The notes beneath the pieces are model-generated. The model saw only the letters and a list, made by a program, of their open reading frames with translations, was not told the origin of the DNA and did no database searches. This document shows positions 1 through 9,798 of a DNA stretch of 64,000 bases, piece by piece; the first letter of the stretch is position 1, and the number at the start of each line of letters is the position of its first letter. The translations under genes and the position numbers were made by a program. Source of the DNA: Methanobacterium sp. BRmetb2 (lineage in GTDB: Archaea > Methanobacteriota > Methanobacteria > Methanobacteriales > Methanobacteriaceae); the NCBI GenBank assembly GCA_003491285.1, contig CP022705.1, positions 1,817,501 to 1,881,500 of the forward strand. Reading direction: 5' to 3'.

Positions 1-1
1 T

Positions 2-334
2 GAAACCTATTCTTCAGAAGATAATGCATCAAGTGGTGCTGATTCTTCATCTGGAAATTCAGGTAGTCAACTTAAAATTTTAAGTTCAAATGCCCATAGA
101 GATAGTATTGGAAATTACATAATTGATGGAGAAGTTCAAAATACGGGTAATACTGATTTAAGCTATGTGGAAATTTATGCTACCGGTTATGATAGCAGTG
201 GAAATGTAGTTACAACAGACAATACATATGCAGACATGGATAGTATACCTGCAGGCGGAAAATCGGGATTTAAGGTATACTTAGATGATGAACAAAATCA
301 AATAGTAAAATATGAATTACAAGCTTCAGGTTAA
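2..334 (+). CDS. FxLYD-like secreted protein, C-terminal part (5' partial)
   Basis: The reading frame is open from the first bases to a TAA at 332-334; the start lies outside the window. The visible 110 residues begin with a Ser/Gly/Asp-rich linker and continue into a beta-rich domain with the pattern GEVQNTGNTDLSYVEIYATG followed by DSIPAGGKSGFKVYL. This is the signature of FxLYD domains found on exported or lipid-anchored archaeal proteins. A low-complexity linker before a compact domain fits a cell-surface protein. Function is unknown, and the missing N-terminus should show whether it carries a lipobox. Confidence 0.6.
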   Translation, partial: ETYSSEDNASSGADSSSGNSGSQLKILSSNAHRDSIGNYIIDGEVQNTGNTDLSYVEIYATGYDSSGNVVTTDNTYADMDSIPAGGKSGFKVYLDDEQNQIVKYELQASG

Positions 335-359
335 TTATTTTTTTTATTTTCTTTTTTTA
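335..359 (+). terminator. T-rich archaeal terminator
   Basis: Runs of eight and seven T follow directly after the stop codon of the FxLYD-like gene. Archaeal RNA polymerase terminates on such oligo-T tracts without a hairpin. Confidence 0.45.
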
Positions 360-424
360 GTGTATCGAGCTACAACCATTCTAATATTTTTTTAAATTGG
401 TATGTTAGACTATAGTACTATACA

Positions 425-494
425 TAGAGTTCTAGGTCTAAAACTCTAAAAGTATAGAAGTAGGGGTTTAAATGGATAGAAATCTAGAACTCTA
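425..494. repeat. 11-bp inverted repeat with 48-bp spacer
   Basis: TAGAGTTCTAG at 425-435 is the exact reverse complement of CTAGAACTCTA at 484-494. The stretch between them is AT-rich and also contains several short CTAAAACTC and TAGAAG-like echoes. It could be a remnant of a mobile element end or a structured transcript; no gene is associated with it. Confidence 0.35.
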
Positions 495-681
495 GAAGAA
501 TAGAATCATAATTTTATTGTTTGATTTACTTCTTGATTTTCCATATAACGAAATATTTTTTCAACTTCGTAATATGCAGATTTAACGAAGTTAGATATTA
601 ATATAATTTTATCTCCGGAACCAGGGAAAAACTGGAGAAGAAGGATATTAAAACCACACCCCAAATTTACCATAAAGTTGC

Positions 682-963
682 TTTGAAAACTATTGGGACG
701 AGTTAAAAAAGGATTTGGGTTTTGATGAAGAATAAGCACTTTTTTTAGCTAAAATCTGTGATGTTTCCCGGTTAAGTTATGTTAATACGACTTTTGCAAC
801 CTTGCTGGTGAATTCAAATTATGATTCTGTAAAAAATAAAAAATGCAACTATAATGAATTTTATCAGAATTTAGTAAAGGTAAAGGTAAATAAAAGGTAT
901 TATAAAGGAAGAATAAACCCTAAAGATATGGAATTTCTGGTTAACGAAACATTTAATATTTAA
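682..963 (+). pseudogene. Remnant of a helix-hairpin-helix (DUF4332-like) gene
   Basis: One forward frame reads FENYWDELKKDLGFDEE, then a TAA at 733-735, then stays open to a stop at 961-963 with protein-like content such as LAKICDVSRLSYVNTTFATL and ending RINPKDMEFLVNETFNI. No credible start codon is present. The order of helices (a recognition segment, LLVNSNYDSV, then a YQNLVKV segment) resembles DUF4332/helix-hairpin-helix proteins, but that is a visual match only. It is best described as a decayed gene fragment directly upstream of gdhA. Confidence 0.4.
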
Positions 964-1012
964 TTAGCGGTGGAATGTTGATGATTACCATCCAAAATTA
1001 GGAGATGAGGAT

Positions 1013-2347
<1,335 letters not shown>

Positions 2348-2402
2348 TAACTATATAAGTATATAGTTATGAGTTAGATACTTAAAAATTCACATATAAT
2401 TT

Positions 2403-2650
2403 ATGACTGGATCAGGCTTGATAGTTGGCATATTACACCGTTATACATCGGCTAGAGATATAATGTGTTCGAAGCAGTTAATAAAGATATTGGACCCTAA
2501 ACTTTCGCCTTCCTCTGTTCTGCTATCACTCGTATCATTAGTTAGTGGATGGATTCTGAAACTAAAAAAATTAATATTTTTAGTAGTATTTCTGGGGCTT
2601 GGTCAGACTTTTTTGCATTACTTTTTGTTTTCCTGAATAAGATTATTAAA
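2403..2650 (+). pseudogene. Possible membrane-protein remnant
   Basis: One frame reads DWIRLDSWHITPLYIG, then a stop, RYNVFEAVNKDIGP, another stop, and then hydrophobic stretches including GAWSDFFALLFVFLNKIIKRL. The alternation of protein-like segments with in-frame stops suggests a decayed integral membrane protein. A 77-codon frame overlapping it is open but lacks a ribosome binding site. No family could be named. The rest of the 2348-2693 interval is AT-rich with nothing else recognisable. Confidence 0.25.
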
Positions 2651-2693
2651 CGGCTTATAATGCCATTAAACAGTAAAACTGTAATACGCTTGA

Positions 2694-3374
2694 CTAATTC
2701 TCTAAATCAAGTAATTGTTTTTTCTTTTTCTCAAATTCTTCTTCAGTAATAGCGCCCATATTCTTTAATTCAGCTAATTTTTTAAGTTCATCTAATGAAC
2801 TAACTGGATTAGTGGTTTTTTCGGATTTTATGCGTGATTCTTCTATTTTGTCATGGATTAAATTGTATATTGACTCTAATTTTTTATCATTGCTTCTAAA
2901 AGAATACTGTATACTAGACATATATAATTGAATTGCAGCCGGTGAAAGAAATTTTCCAGAGTCATAATCAACGCTTGTTATCTGATCATAACGGAGATGT
3001 TTTTTACCTCGATCCTTTCCCCTAAAATAACTTTTTTTATGAACTATAATCTCATGATCTGCTATTTCCAAAACACCCTTAATATAATCAACATTACTAC
3101 CAAAACTAGCTCTTCCAGGCATTGATTCAAAGAAGGTAACATCTATTTTAGGATTTGTGGAAGAAGTAACTTCTCCCACTTTTTTCTTATTATTAGTTTT
3201 TACATCTTCATTTTTAGTTGCAGATAAATTTTTAGAATTTATTGTATTATCCTGAATAGAAACTTCTTTTTTTGACTTGGATTGATAATTAATATTCTCA
3301 AGAGAATTCCCGCAATTAAGACAAAATTTATTATTATCCTGATTTTCTTCACCACATTGAGGACAATGAACCAT
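2694..3374 (-). CDS. Zinc-ribbon protein with PH-like and SHOCT domains
   Basis: The N-terminus is a zinc ribbon, MVHCPQCGEENQDNNKFCLNCG, with two CxxC knuckles. A Lys/Asn/Thr-rich linker covers about residues 30-80. A beta-rich domain follows (VLEIADHEIIVHKKSYFRGK, then the pattern YDQITSVDYDSG), like bacterial PH-like domains. The C-terminus, ELKNMGAITEEEFEKKKKQLL, is a classic SHOCT motif. The ATG at 3374 was chosen over an in-frame GTG twelve bases upstream because the MVHCPQC start is typical and GTGGTG lies just before it. Proteins of this build are often found with membranes or in oligomers; the exact role is unknown. It stands alone. Confidence 0.75.
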   Translation of the reverse strand: MVHCPQCGEENQDNNKFCLNCGNSLENINYQSKSKKEVSIQDNTINSKNLSATKNEDVKTNNKKKVGEVTSSTNPKIDVTFFESMPGRASFGSNVDYIKGVLEIADHEIIVHKKSYFRGKDRGKKHLRYDQITSVDYDSGKFLSPAAIQLYMSSIQYSFRSNDKKLESIYNLIHDKIEESRIKSEKTTNPVSSLDELKKLAELKNMGAITEEEFEKKKKQLLDLEN

Positions 3375-4080
3375 TAAAAACACCACTTTTAAGTTATTAT
3401 TTTTATAATTTTATTGTTGCAATAATTCTAATAATCGGTTCTACTATATATTCTTTATAGCTTCAGGTGGCAGAATAGTGCTAAGCAAAACCATCAAAAA
3501 TTTTTGTAGTGTAACATTTAACTCCTATTTCTAAGCAGTAGATATATAATGGTGTTGTTATAGCATCATCATAAAAACTGGTACACGTTTCAAAATTACT
3601 AACAGAAATAGAGTTTTTTATTAAAATTTTTAGTAAAACTAAGAGATGGATAATCTAATTTTTAGTTAAATTAGAAAAATGGAATTATTTAGAATATTAA
3701 GTTACAATACATGTTTCAATAATTGTATAAACACATTATTTTTTTGAATTTATTGAAAATAATGATTTTATTAATCTACTGGAGAGGAACTCTTTTATAA
3801 CGAATGATCCATATTTCTATTTAAAGAAGTTCAATTAGCTGCCATTACTCCACATACTAAACTATTAGAATCATTAATATTTATCTCAAAAATTTCTAAA
3901 AAAAAAGAAAGATAATATTTAAATAATTATTTTAATCTTATACAGTTGAAATATCCTTAAATTCTCTGCGGGGCTAGTAATGCTAAATAATCGCCAAAAA
4001 AAAGAATTTTCTAGTTAATAGTAATATTTTGTGCTGTTTTAATATATTTAATTCTTTATGAAAGATTTATTAATTGATTA
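3375..4080. other. Intergenic, AT-rich, no gene seen
   Basis: About 700 bases without a convincing open frame on either strand. The only less AT-rich patch is around 3960-4000 (CTCTGCGGGGCTAG). I see no promoter, tRNA or repeat I would defend. Confidence 0.4.
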
Positions 4081-4512
4081 TCAATGATTATTTTTTTTCA
4101 TAAATTCTTCAATAACCTCTAAAAAATGGTCAAAATAGTCTAAATTATCATTTAATATTTTAAATGCCATATCATCTTCAATTTTACCATACCTATGTAC
4201 TAATATATTTCTGAAGCCTTTCATAGATTTTAATTTGTCCATAGTTATATCATCAATAACATCTGCTTCATATAAGTTATTTAAGATATCTTCATTATCC
4301 ACAGGAACCCCTAGTTTCAGATCTGAATTAATGATAGAACATATATCAAAAACATTTTCTATAGCATATTCCATTCTTTTATAGATACCATCTTTAATCA
4401 ATCCCATTTTTTTAAATTGGGATAATGATGAAGGCAAGTTATCTTTTACGAGTTTGAGACTATCATTTATCTCTGCTATCTTTGTTTTTATTATAACTTT
4501 TCTTAATGTCAT
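4081..4512 (-). CDS. hepT: HepT-family toxin (HEPN RNase, DUF86)
   Basis: A 143-residue all-helical HEPN-fold protein. The hallmark RX4HXY motif is present as RNILVHRY at about residues 104-111. HepT toxins are RNases, or targets of AMP modification, neutralised by an adjacent MNT-type nucleotidyltransferase. Exactly that partner lies immediately upstream on the same strand, 21 bases away, in the usual antitoxin-toxin order. The family assignment is strong; activity in this organism is inferred. Confidence 0.85.
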   Translation of the reverse strand: MTLRKVIIKTKIAEINDSLKLVKDNLPSSLSQFKKMGLIKDGIYKRMEYAIENVFDICSIINSDLKLGVPVDNEDILNNLYEADVIDDITMDKLKSMKGFRNILVHRYGKIEDDMAFKILNDNLDYFDHFLEVIEEFMKKNNH

Positions 4513-4533
4513 AATAATTATCCTTTTAACTTT

Positions 4534-4932
4534 TTAGACAATTGCTTCTTTTCCTATATAATCATATAGATATTTCTTAAATAAATCATATTCTTTAATG
4601 GTATCATAGGCTATATCATACAAAAATTTTTTATCAGGTAAATAAACAGGTTCACCCTTTAAAACTTCTTTTTTAACATACAAGGGAAGATTTTCAAATA
4701 TCTGAATATCATAATAATCTTCAAATAATTCTGAAAGTACCTTATATCTAAAATCTGATGCTTCATCCCGATCTCCTTTATAATAAATACATAGATCAAT
4801 GTCAGAATCTTCCTTCATCTCTCCACGAGAAGCAGAACCGTGAAGCATTATAAATTTAACATTTTCAAATCCGGGAATGCTTTTAATTTTGATAACAGCA
4901 TTGTCTATTTTAGCTGATATTTTATTGGACAT
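4534..4932 (-). CDS. mntA: MntA-family nucleotidyltransferase antitoxin
   Basis: A 132-residue minimal nucleotidyltransferase with the motif GSASRGEMKEDSDIDLCIYY at about residues 32-51: GSxxxG followed by DxD. A later aspartate in YDIQIF could be the third carboxylate. In the MntA/HepT system this enzyme AMPylates the HEPN toxin on tyrosine to silence it. It precedes hepT by 21 bases on the same strand, so the two are almost certainly co-transcribed. Confidence 0.85.
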   Translation of the reverse strand: MSNKISAKIDNAVIKIKSIPGFENVKFIMLHGSASRGEMKEDSDIDLCIYYKGDRDEASDFRYKVLSELFEDYYDIQIFENLPLYVKKEVLKGEPVYLPDKKFLYDIAYDTIKEYDLFKKYLYDYIGKEAIV

Positions 4933-5046
4933 ATAATCTCCTATACTATTTACATATCACTTATTATAAATTTTATTTTATTTTTAGGTTTTTAATTAAA
5001 TAGTTATTGGAATCTAATAAATTAGAAAAATTTATTTTAAAAAAAA

Positions 5047-5424
5047 TTATGCTGTTGCTAAATCATAATGAGTTTGCATATTTGGTAAATTGATGTCATT
5101 CATAGTTTTAGCAGTAATAGGCTTTTCCACTTTTCTATGTCTAACAGGTACTATGAAAGAAGCATTTATACGGATTGAGTCTTCATCTATTTTTATATAC
5201 ATATCCCATTTAATAAGTTTTTTTAGTGAAAATTTACTTACATCTAAAATGGAAGTTGCTTCTACTATTTCTAAAGCAACAGGCCTGTAATTTACATCTA
5301 AATCAACTATTATGTTATCTTCAATTTCAATAGATTCCTTATATTTGTAATCATCTTTAATACGAAGGTAAAGAACATCATTTTGTACATCATAATCTTT
5401 ATCCATCTTAAATGTTTTATCCAT
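5047..5424 (-). CDS. DUF2283 domain protein (putative antitoxin partner)
   Basis: The 125-residue product carries the DUF2283 pattern YDVQNDVLYLRIKDDYKYKE near the start and DNIIVDLDVNYRPVALEIVE at about residues 42-61, followed by a C-terminal tail of about 60 residues. DUF2283 genes are commonly paired with small toxin-like genes. Here the gene overlaps the upstream small gene by eight bases and has GAAGGTTG before its ATG, so translation is probably coupled. The antitoxin role is inferred from this arrangement. Confidence 0.65.
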   Translation of the reverse strand: MDKTFKMDKDYDVQNDVLYLRIKDDYKYKESIEIEDNIIVDLDVNYRPVALEIVEATSILDVSKFSLKKLIKWDMYIKIDEDSIRINASFIVPVRHRKVEKPITAKTMNDINLPNMQTHYDLATA

Positions 5425-5647
5425 TTTTTCGCAACCTTCTTTTTACATTTTGTTCATATGTTGTTACTTTTATAATATTTTCGGGAGAATTTATAATTGC
5501 AATTATAATAATCAAGTCATATCCTTTTTTAGTAGGATGGTTATAATGTAATTTAAACTTATTTGAATCTTGCTTTAATATACCTTGGGGCTTTTCATTA
5601 AGTAAAGAATTAAGAATCCATTTATAATCTAAATTTCTATCATTCAT
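5417..5647 (-). CDS. Small DUF4258-like putative toxin
   Basis: A 76-residue basic protein with the order YKWILNSLLN, then KLHYNHPTKKGYDLIIIIAI, then NIIKVTTYEQNVKRRL. That resembles DUF4258-type small proteins, which often sit next to DUF2283 genes. It is the first gene of a two-gene minus-strand unit and overlaps its partner by eight bases. The toxin label rests on the pairing and general appearance, not on a catalytic motif. Confidence 0.45.
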   Translation of the reverse strand: MNDRNLDYKWILNSLLNEKPQGILKQDSNKFKLHYNHPTKKGYDLIIIIAIINSPENIIKVTTYEQNVKRRLRKNG

Positions 5648-6482
5648 CTTGTTAAGCGCATGATATGTGACAACAATTTGTTTTTATGAAGTACTTGATA
5701 AAGTAAGCATCACTTTATCTAAATCTATATCAGTCATCATCTAATTATTAGAAAGCTGCTGTAATAAAGGTATCGACTCTTATAAGATTAAGAATCTAAA
5801 ATTTTTAAGTATTTTAGGTTATGAAGTCTTTTTAGAGGATTTCAATTATTTATTTAATAAAACATTTAAATAAATTTTATTTACTATTGGTACAGTAAAG
5901 TTAAGGGGTTAAGGAATGTTAATCACTGTTTAAATTCTATAATTATATTTCTTTCATTAAACAAAAACAAAAATTGGTAAAAGTTTCTTATATATTTTCT
6001 AACCTAGAAACTTTTTTTACTTCTTAAACTGGAATATTTTATATATTAAGTTAGAAAATCATTATAATTTATATACACCTATTTTTTTTGATTTTATTGA
6101 AATTTAATATTATTTAAAAACCACAGTTGAACATGATTTAAGATGTGAAGTTGACTTGTCATCATATCCATCTTCATCTCCCAATACTTCCCACTATTAA
6201 ATTTTAAAAATATGAGAAAATACCATTTTTAGATAAAGCGGGCTATATGTATTGATCTATTTATCCACATTTTGAAATTTTTTTGTAAATATATTCTGTG
6301 ACCTTAATAAAAATCGGATATTTACTTAAATTTCAACTTAGTTCCAACTAAAATTAGTAGAAGAGTAGAATAATGATCTTTTAATATTTTATATTTTTTT
6401 TGCAGCGAGTAAGTGAATAATTTTTTGTTCTATAGTAATAATTCTTCGATTTTAATAAAAATTTTATTTTCTATCCAAAATC
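5648..6482. other. Intergenic, very AT-rich, no gene seen
   Basis: More than 800 bases of AT-rich sequence with scattered homopolymers and no convincing frame. It separates the toxin-antitoxin-like block from the TetR operon. A weak T-rich tract after 6250 could end transcription, but nothing specific is supported. Confidence 0.4.
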
Positions 6483-6490
6483 TTTATATA
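6483..6490 (+). promoter_or_regulatory. TATA box of the TetR operon
   Basis: TTTATATA matches the archaeal TATA consensus. It lies about 90 bases before the TetR start codon, which places the likely transcription start within the operator described next. Confidence 0.6.
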
Positions 6491-6496
6491 CTTCAT

Positions 6497-6550
6497 ATGA
6501 CTACAAGTTATACTACTGACTAATGAGTCAGCATAGTGATCTTTAGTCAT
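6497..6550. promoter_or_regulatory. Nested dyad operator upstream of tetR
   Basis: Four half-sites share one symmetry centre at 6523/6524: ATGACT at 6497-6502, TGACT at 6517-6521, AGTCA at 6526-6530 and AGTCAT at 6545-6550. The inner and outer GACT cores are 19 bases apart, about two helical turns, so both pairs face the same side. Lying just after the TATA box and across the probable transcription start, this is well placed for autorepression by the TetR protein. Confidence 0.6.
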
Positions 6551-6572
6551 ATTATATTTGGAGTGAAATCGT

Positions 6573-7217
6573 ATGTCACTTGCAAAATGGAAGGAAAGAG
6601 AAAGAGAACAGCGTCAAAACGATATAATCGATGCTGCAAGAAAATTATTAGCTGATAAAGATTTTAACGAAGTTTCAATGGATGAAATAGCAAGAGAAAT
6701 CGGTCTCGGCAAAAGTACCCTTTATCTATATTTTAAAAATAAAGAATCACTGTACTTTGCCATAGTTCTGCGCGGGATCCGAATTTGGGCTGAAACTGTT
6801 AAAAATGAGGTTAAAAAAGGAAAAACTGGTTTAGAAAAGCTAAAATTATATCTAAATGCCAATAGAAATTTCTCCAATGAATATCCTGACTATTTCAGGC
6901 TCTTATATTCTCCTACATCTATTAAAAAACAATTTGATATGGATAAAATGAACAGTAGTGAAGAGTTCCAGGAAGTAAAGGAATTATTCAAAGAAATAAT
7001 GTTCATAGGAATAGATTCGATACAAAAAGCTATTGATGATGGTGAAATCAGGCCAGATGTGGATCCTACCGAAGCAATTATTCTCCTATCAGTAATATAC
7101 AATGGCATGGCAAATATGGGCGACTGGAGTAAAGAGATATTGGAAAGTAGGGATGTTGATCAACAGAAATTTAGCATAGATATAGGAGATTTATTTCTCC
7201 ACATTGTAGTAAAATAG
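6573..7217 (+). CDS. TetR/AcrR-family transcriptional regulator
   Basis: A 214-residue repressor. The N-terminal helix-turn-helix shows SMDEIAREIGLGKSTLYLYF at about residues 36-55, followed by KNKESLYFAIV as in the family. The rest is a helical ligand-binding domain. GGAGTG precedes the ATG. It leads a probable operon with the flavoprotein gene 52 bases downstream and a DUF169 gene after that, and the nested operator upstream suggests autoregulation. The inducer is unknown; a redox or xenobiotic signal would fit the neighbours. Confidence 0.9.
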   Translation: MSLAKWKEREREQRQNDIIDAARKLLADKDFNEVSMDEIAREIGLGKSTLYLYFKNKESLYFAIVLRGIRIWAETVKNEVKKGKTGLEKLKLYLNANRNFSNEYPDYFRLLYSPTSIKKQFDMDKMNSSEEFQEVKELFKEIMFIGIDSIQKAIDDGEIRPDVDPTEAIILLSVIYNGMANMGDWSKEILESRDVDQQKFSIDIGDLFLHIVVK

Positions 7218-7269
7218 AGGTATTTGTTATGGAATTTCAGGATAGTATAAACTGTTTGGAGGGTTATTT

Positions 7270-7836
7270 ATGAAAAAAGTGCTATTATTATGTGCCAGTC
7301 CACGGCCAAAGGGTAATACTTATCAAGTTTTAGAAGAATGTGCTAATACAATAGAAAAAGAAGGTTTAGAAGCTGAAATAATATCATTTGTAGGAAAAGA
7401 TATCAAATCATGCCTGCATTGCAGGAAATGTGAAGAATTGAATGAATGCATAATCAACGATGGAATAAATGATATTATAACTAAAATTAAACAATCTGAA
7501 GGTTTTATTGTTGGATCCCCAGTATATTTTGGCACTGCACGTGGCGATATAATGTCGGCCTTGCAGAGAATAGGAATGGTATCTTTTTTTAATCAGAACT
7601 TTTTATCATGGAAAGTAGGAGGCCCCATAGCCGTTGCACGCAGAGGTGGCCACACATCTACTATACAGGAAATGCTAATGTTCTTCTTATATAATGATAT
7701 GATTGTTCCCGGTTCAAATAGCTGGAACATGGTTTTTGGATGGGCTCCTGGCGAGGTTCAGGATGATAAAGAGGGAATGGAAGTTATAAGAAAATTTGGT
7801 TTTAATGTAGCTAATTTAATTAAAAAAATTAAGTGA
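7270..7836 (+). CDS. Flavodoxin-fold FMN reductase / iron-sulfur flavoprotein
   Basis: The 188-residue product starts like NADPH-dependent FMN reductases: CASPRPKGNTYQV at residues 8-20 binds the FMN phosphate, and GSPVYFGTARGD is near residue 83. A cysteine cluster CLHCRKCEELNEC at residues 48-60 resembles the compact cysteine motif of archaeal iron-sulfur flavoproteins, so it may hold a 4Fe-4S cluster. GGAGGG precedes the ATG. It lies between tetR and the DUF169 gene and is likely co-regulated. The electron acceptor is not evident. Confidence 0.8.
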   Translation: MKKVLLLCASPRPKGNTYQVLEECANTIEKEGLEAEIISFVGKDIKSCLHCRKCEELNECIINDGINDIITKIKQSEGFIVGSPVYFGTARGDIMSALQRIGMVSFFNQNFLSWKVGGPIAVARRGGHTSTIQEMLMFFLYNDMIVPGSNSWNMVFGWAPGEVQDDKEGMEVIRKFGFNVANLIKKIK

Positions 7837-7902
7837 AAAAAATGGATGGATTAAATTTATGCTCACAACATGAGCGTTATTTGGGTTAAAGAGGTTTTAA
7901 AT

Positions 7903-8619
7903 ATGGATTATAATAAATTGGGGAATAAATTAAATGAACTTCTAAAATTGAAAAATGAACCAGTAGCCATAAAATGGTCTGTAAAAGAGCCAAAGAATGT
8001 TGGAAAGGAAGAAGGTAAATCAAGATTCTGCAAAAAACTTGAAAAAGCCATGAACGGCGAAATATTTTATGCTACTATGGAAGAGGAAGAATGTATGGGT
8101 GGTGCAAGATATTCTGGACTTAAGGATATGCGCGAATTTCCTGCAAATGTACAAAGCGGTGCATTTATGGTTCCAAAGGGCCTGTACAAGAACATTCCAG
8201 CAGTGCAGCGTTCAAGGAAAAATGAAACATACATAAACCCTGGAATTTTTAATGCTGTCGTTTTCGCTCCTTTAAATAAGGCAGAATTTGAACCAGATGT
8301 GATATTTATGGTCTGCAATGCCCAACAGGGAATGGAAATACTTCACGCAAATGCCTACGATTCAGGAGAACATGGGCTGGGCGCTGATGCAGTTCCAGTA
8401 TGCAGTTCCATGGCTGCAGCTCCTTATATGACTGGAAAAGTTACCTATGGGTTTGGTGACGTTGCCGCAAGGAAAAACATGAGTATTAATCAAGAAGACA
8501 TTATGGTCAGTATTCCTGCAAGTGAATTGTCCCGTATAGTTTCTAATTTAAAGGAGATGCGAACTAAAATGTTCTTTAAGGAAATACCATTAGGTGGAGA
8601 TGTAGCTACTAACTCATGA
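7903..8619 (+). CDS. DUF169 family protein
   Basis: A 238-residue cytoplasmic protein of the DUF169 family, common in methanogens and anaerobes and of unknown function. Recognisable patterns are LKLKNEPVAIKW near the start, FCKKLEKAMNGEIFYAT, EEECMGGARYSGL, and AYDSGEHGLGADAVPVCSSM in the last third. Conserved cysteines in RFCKKL, EECMGG and PVCSS could bind metal or a cofactor. The ATG at 7903 has AGAGG eight bases upstream and gives the normal family N-terminus; an ATG at 7870 would add eleven atypical residues. It is the third gene of the TetR operon. Confidence 0.75.
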   Translation: MDYNKLGNKLNELLKLKNEPVAIKWSVKEPKNVGKEEGKSRFCKKLEKAMNGEIFYATMEEEECMGGARYSGLKDMREFPANVQSGAFMVPKGLYKNIPAVQRSRKNETYINPGIFNAVVFAPLNKAEFEPDVIFMVCNAQQGMEILHANAYDSGEHGLGADAVPVCSSMAAAPYMTGKVTYGFGDVAARKNMSINQEDIMVSIPASELSRIVSNLKEMRTKMFFKEIPLGGDVATNS

Positions 8620-8686
8620 TATAAAGAGGAAGGCTTATTCTTGCAAATAAGAACTGCAATGAATGGATAGTATTAAAAAATAGGAA

Positions 8687-9037
8687 TTAGTGATGTTGAA
8701 TTAGTGCTATCTTGGCTCCATTTGGGTCTTCTATGAATGCCAGTAATCCCACTGTTATTTGAATGGGTTCCATTGTGACTTTAGCACCCTTTGCTTTAAG
8801 CTCTTTAATTGTGGTGTTTAAATCTTTAACGTCCATTCCTATGGAAAATAGTCCCGGTTCATCTACTGGGTTTTTAATGATTTCTACCATAGTTTCCCCT
8901 TCACCTTTCAATAGTGTGATTGTTCCTGCTGGTCCGAGATTGTATTGGCTATCTACCTTAAATCCCATAACTTCAGTGTAAAATCTAATTGACTCATCCA
9001 TATCCTCAACTATGATGGTAGCATATTTAATTTTCAT
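8687..9037 (-). CDS. VOC superfamily (glyoxalase-like) protein
   Basis: A 116-residue vicinal-oxygen-chelate protein made of two beta-alpha-beta-beta-beta units. The first reads IKYATIIVEDMDESIRFYTE, the second SIGMDVKDLNTTIKELKAKG with FIEDPNGAKIALIQ at the end. The usual first metal-ligand histidine is replaced by a hydrophobic stretch (YATIIVED), so it may be a binding protein rather than a lyase. It converges with the DUF169 gene and stands alone. Confidence 0.8.
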   Translation of the reverse strand: MKIKYATIIVEDMDESIRFYTEVMGFKVDSQYNLGPAGTITLLKGEGETMVEIIKNPVDEPGLFSIGMDVKDLNTTIKELKAKGAKVTMEPIQITVGLLAFIEDPNGAKIALIQHH

Positions 9038-9798
9038 ATTTTATCACCATATAAACATCTATTAACCTGGTTAATAATTTTTTATTTTTAAATTTCATTC
9101 TTTCTAGAGATAATTCAAGTATCAAAATTGGAAGTTACTACTCTAAAGAAAAAGATAAAACATTGATTTAAGTTTGAAATCATAAATAATTGTTAATTTA
9201 TATTATTTATTGAATATAATGTTTTCAAATTTAGTAAGATATGCTATCAAGTTTTGAAAATCCGTTTTTTATGTTTTTCCCACAAAAGCCACTAACTCAT
9301 CATTATCTTTTATTTTAAAAATCGTTCCATTCATATTTGAATTCCCTTTTAATTCTATTAAATCAATGATTTAATTGTAATCTTATGCTATTTATCTCTT
9401 TTTTTAGTCATGTATTCCTAATCTCGACTTCAGTTAGCTACTGTCTAAGATATATCTTCTAATAAAAATAATAACTTTTTTTATTTGGGTTTAACTTAAT
9501 AAAAATGTAGGTGAACCTTATAATGCTGATTTAACTCAATACTAACATCTTTTTTGCACAATTAATGAATTCAAATTAATTGCCTTTAAATATGATTATT
9601 TATATATTTGAATCTGATATGCAACTTAATAATAGTTTAAATACATCATATTTTGAATTAATTAAAATTAATAGTTTTCGTAACCTACTGGTGACAAACA
9701 TTGGATTTAATGAAGTTCAATATAATCATCAAATAATTAAAAATATTTCAGAAAAAGTGTAATTTTATTTAATTAAAAAGAAAAAAAGAGAAAGGGAT
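9038..9798. other. Intergenic, AT-rich, no supported gene
   Basis: About 760 bases. A TTG-initiated 60-codon frame at 9580-9762 and a 22-codon minus-strand frame at 9269-9334 are open, but both lack ribosome binding sites and family features. The rest is AT-rich with T-runs. Confidence 0.4.

Noticed and set aside
506..739. 77-codon minus-strand frame beginning MLILHQNPNPFL
   Set aside because: It overlaps the forward remnant, lacks a ribosome binding site and family features, and its content looks like the antisense of that remnant.
9269..9334. 22-codon minus-strand frame reading MNGTIFKIKDNDELVAF...
   Set aside because: It looks coding-like but is too short to support as a gene; it may be the tail of a decayed one.
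9580..9762. 60-codon forward frame starting with TTG
   Set aside because: It is low in information, has no ribosome binding site or recognisable domain, and lies in AT-rich intergenic DNA.
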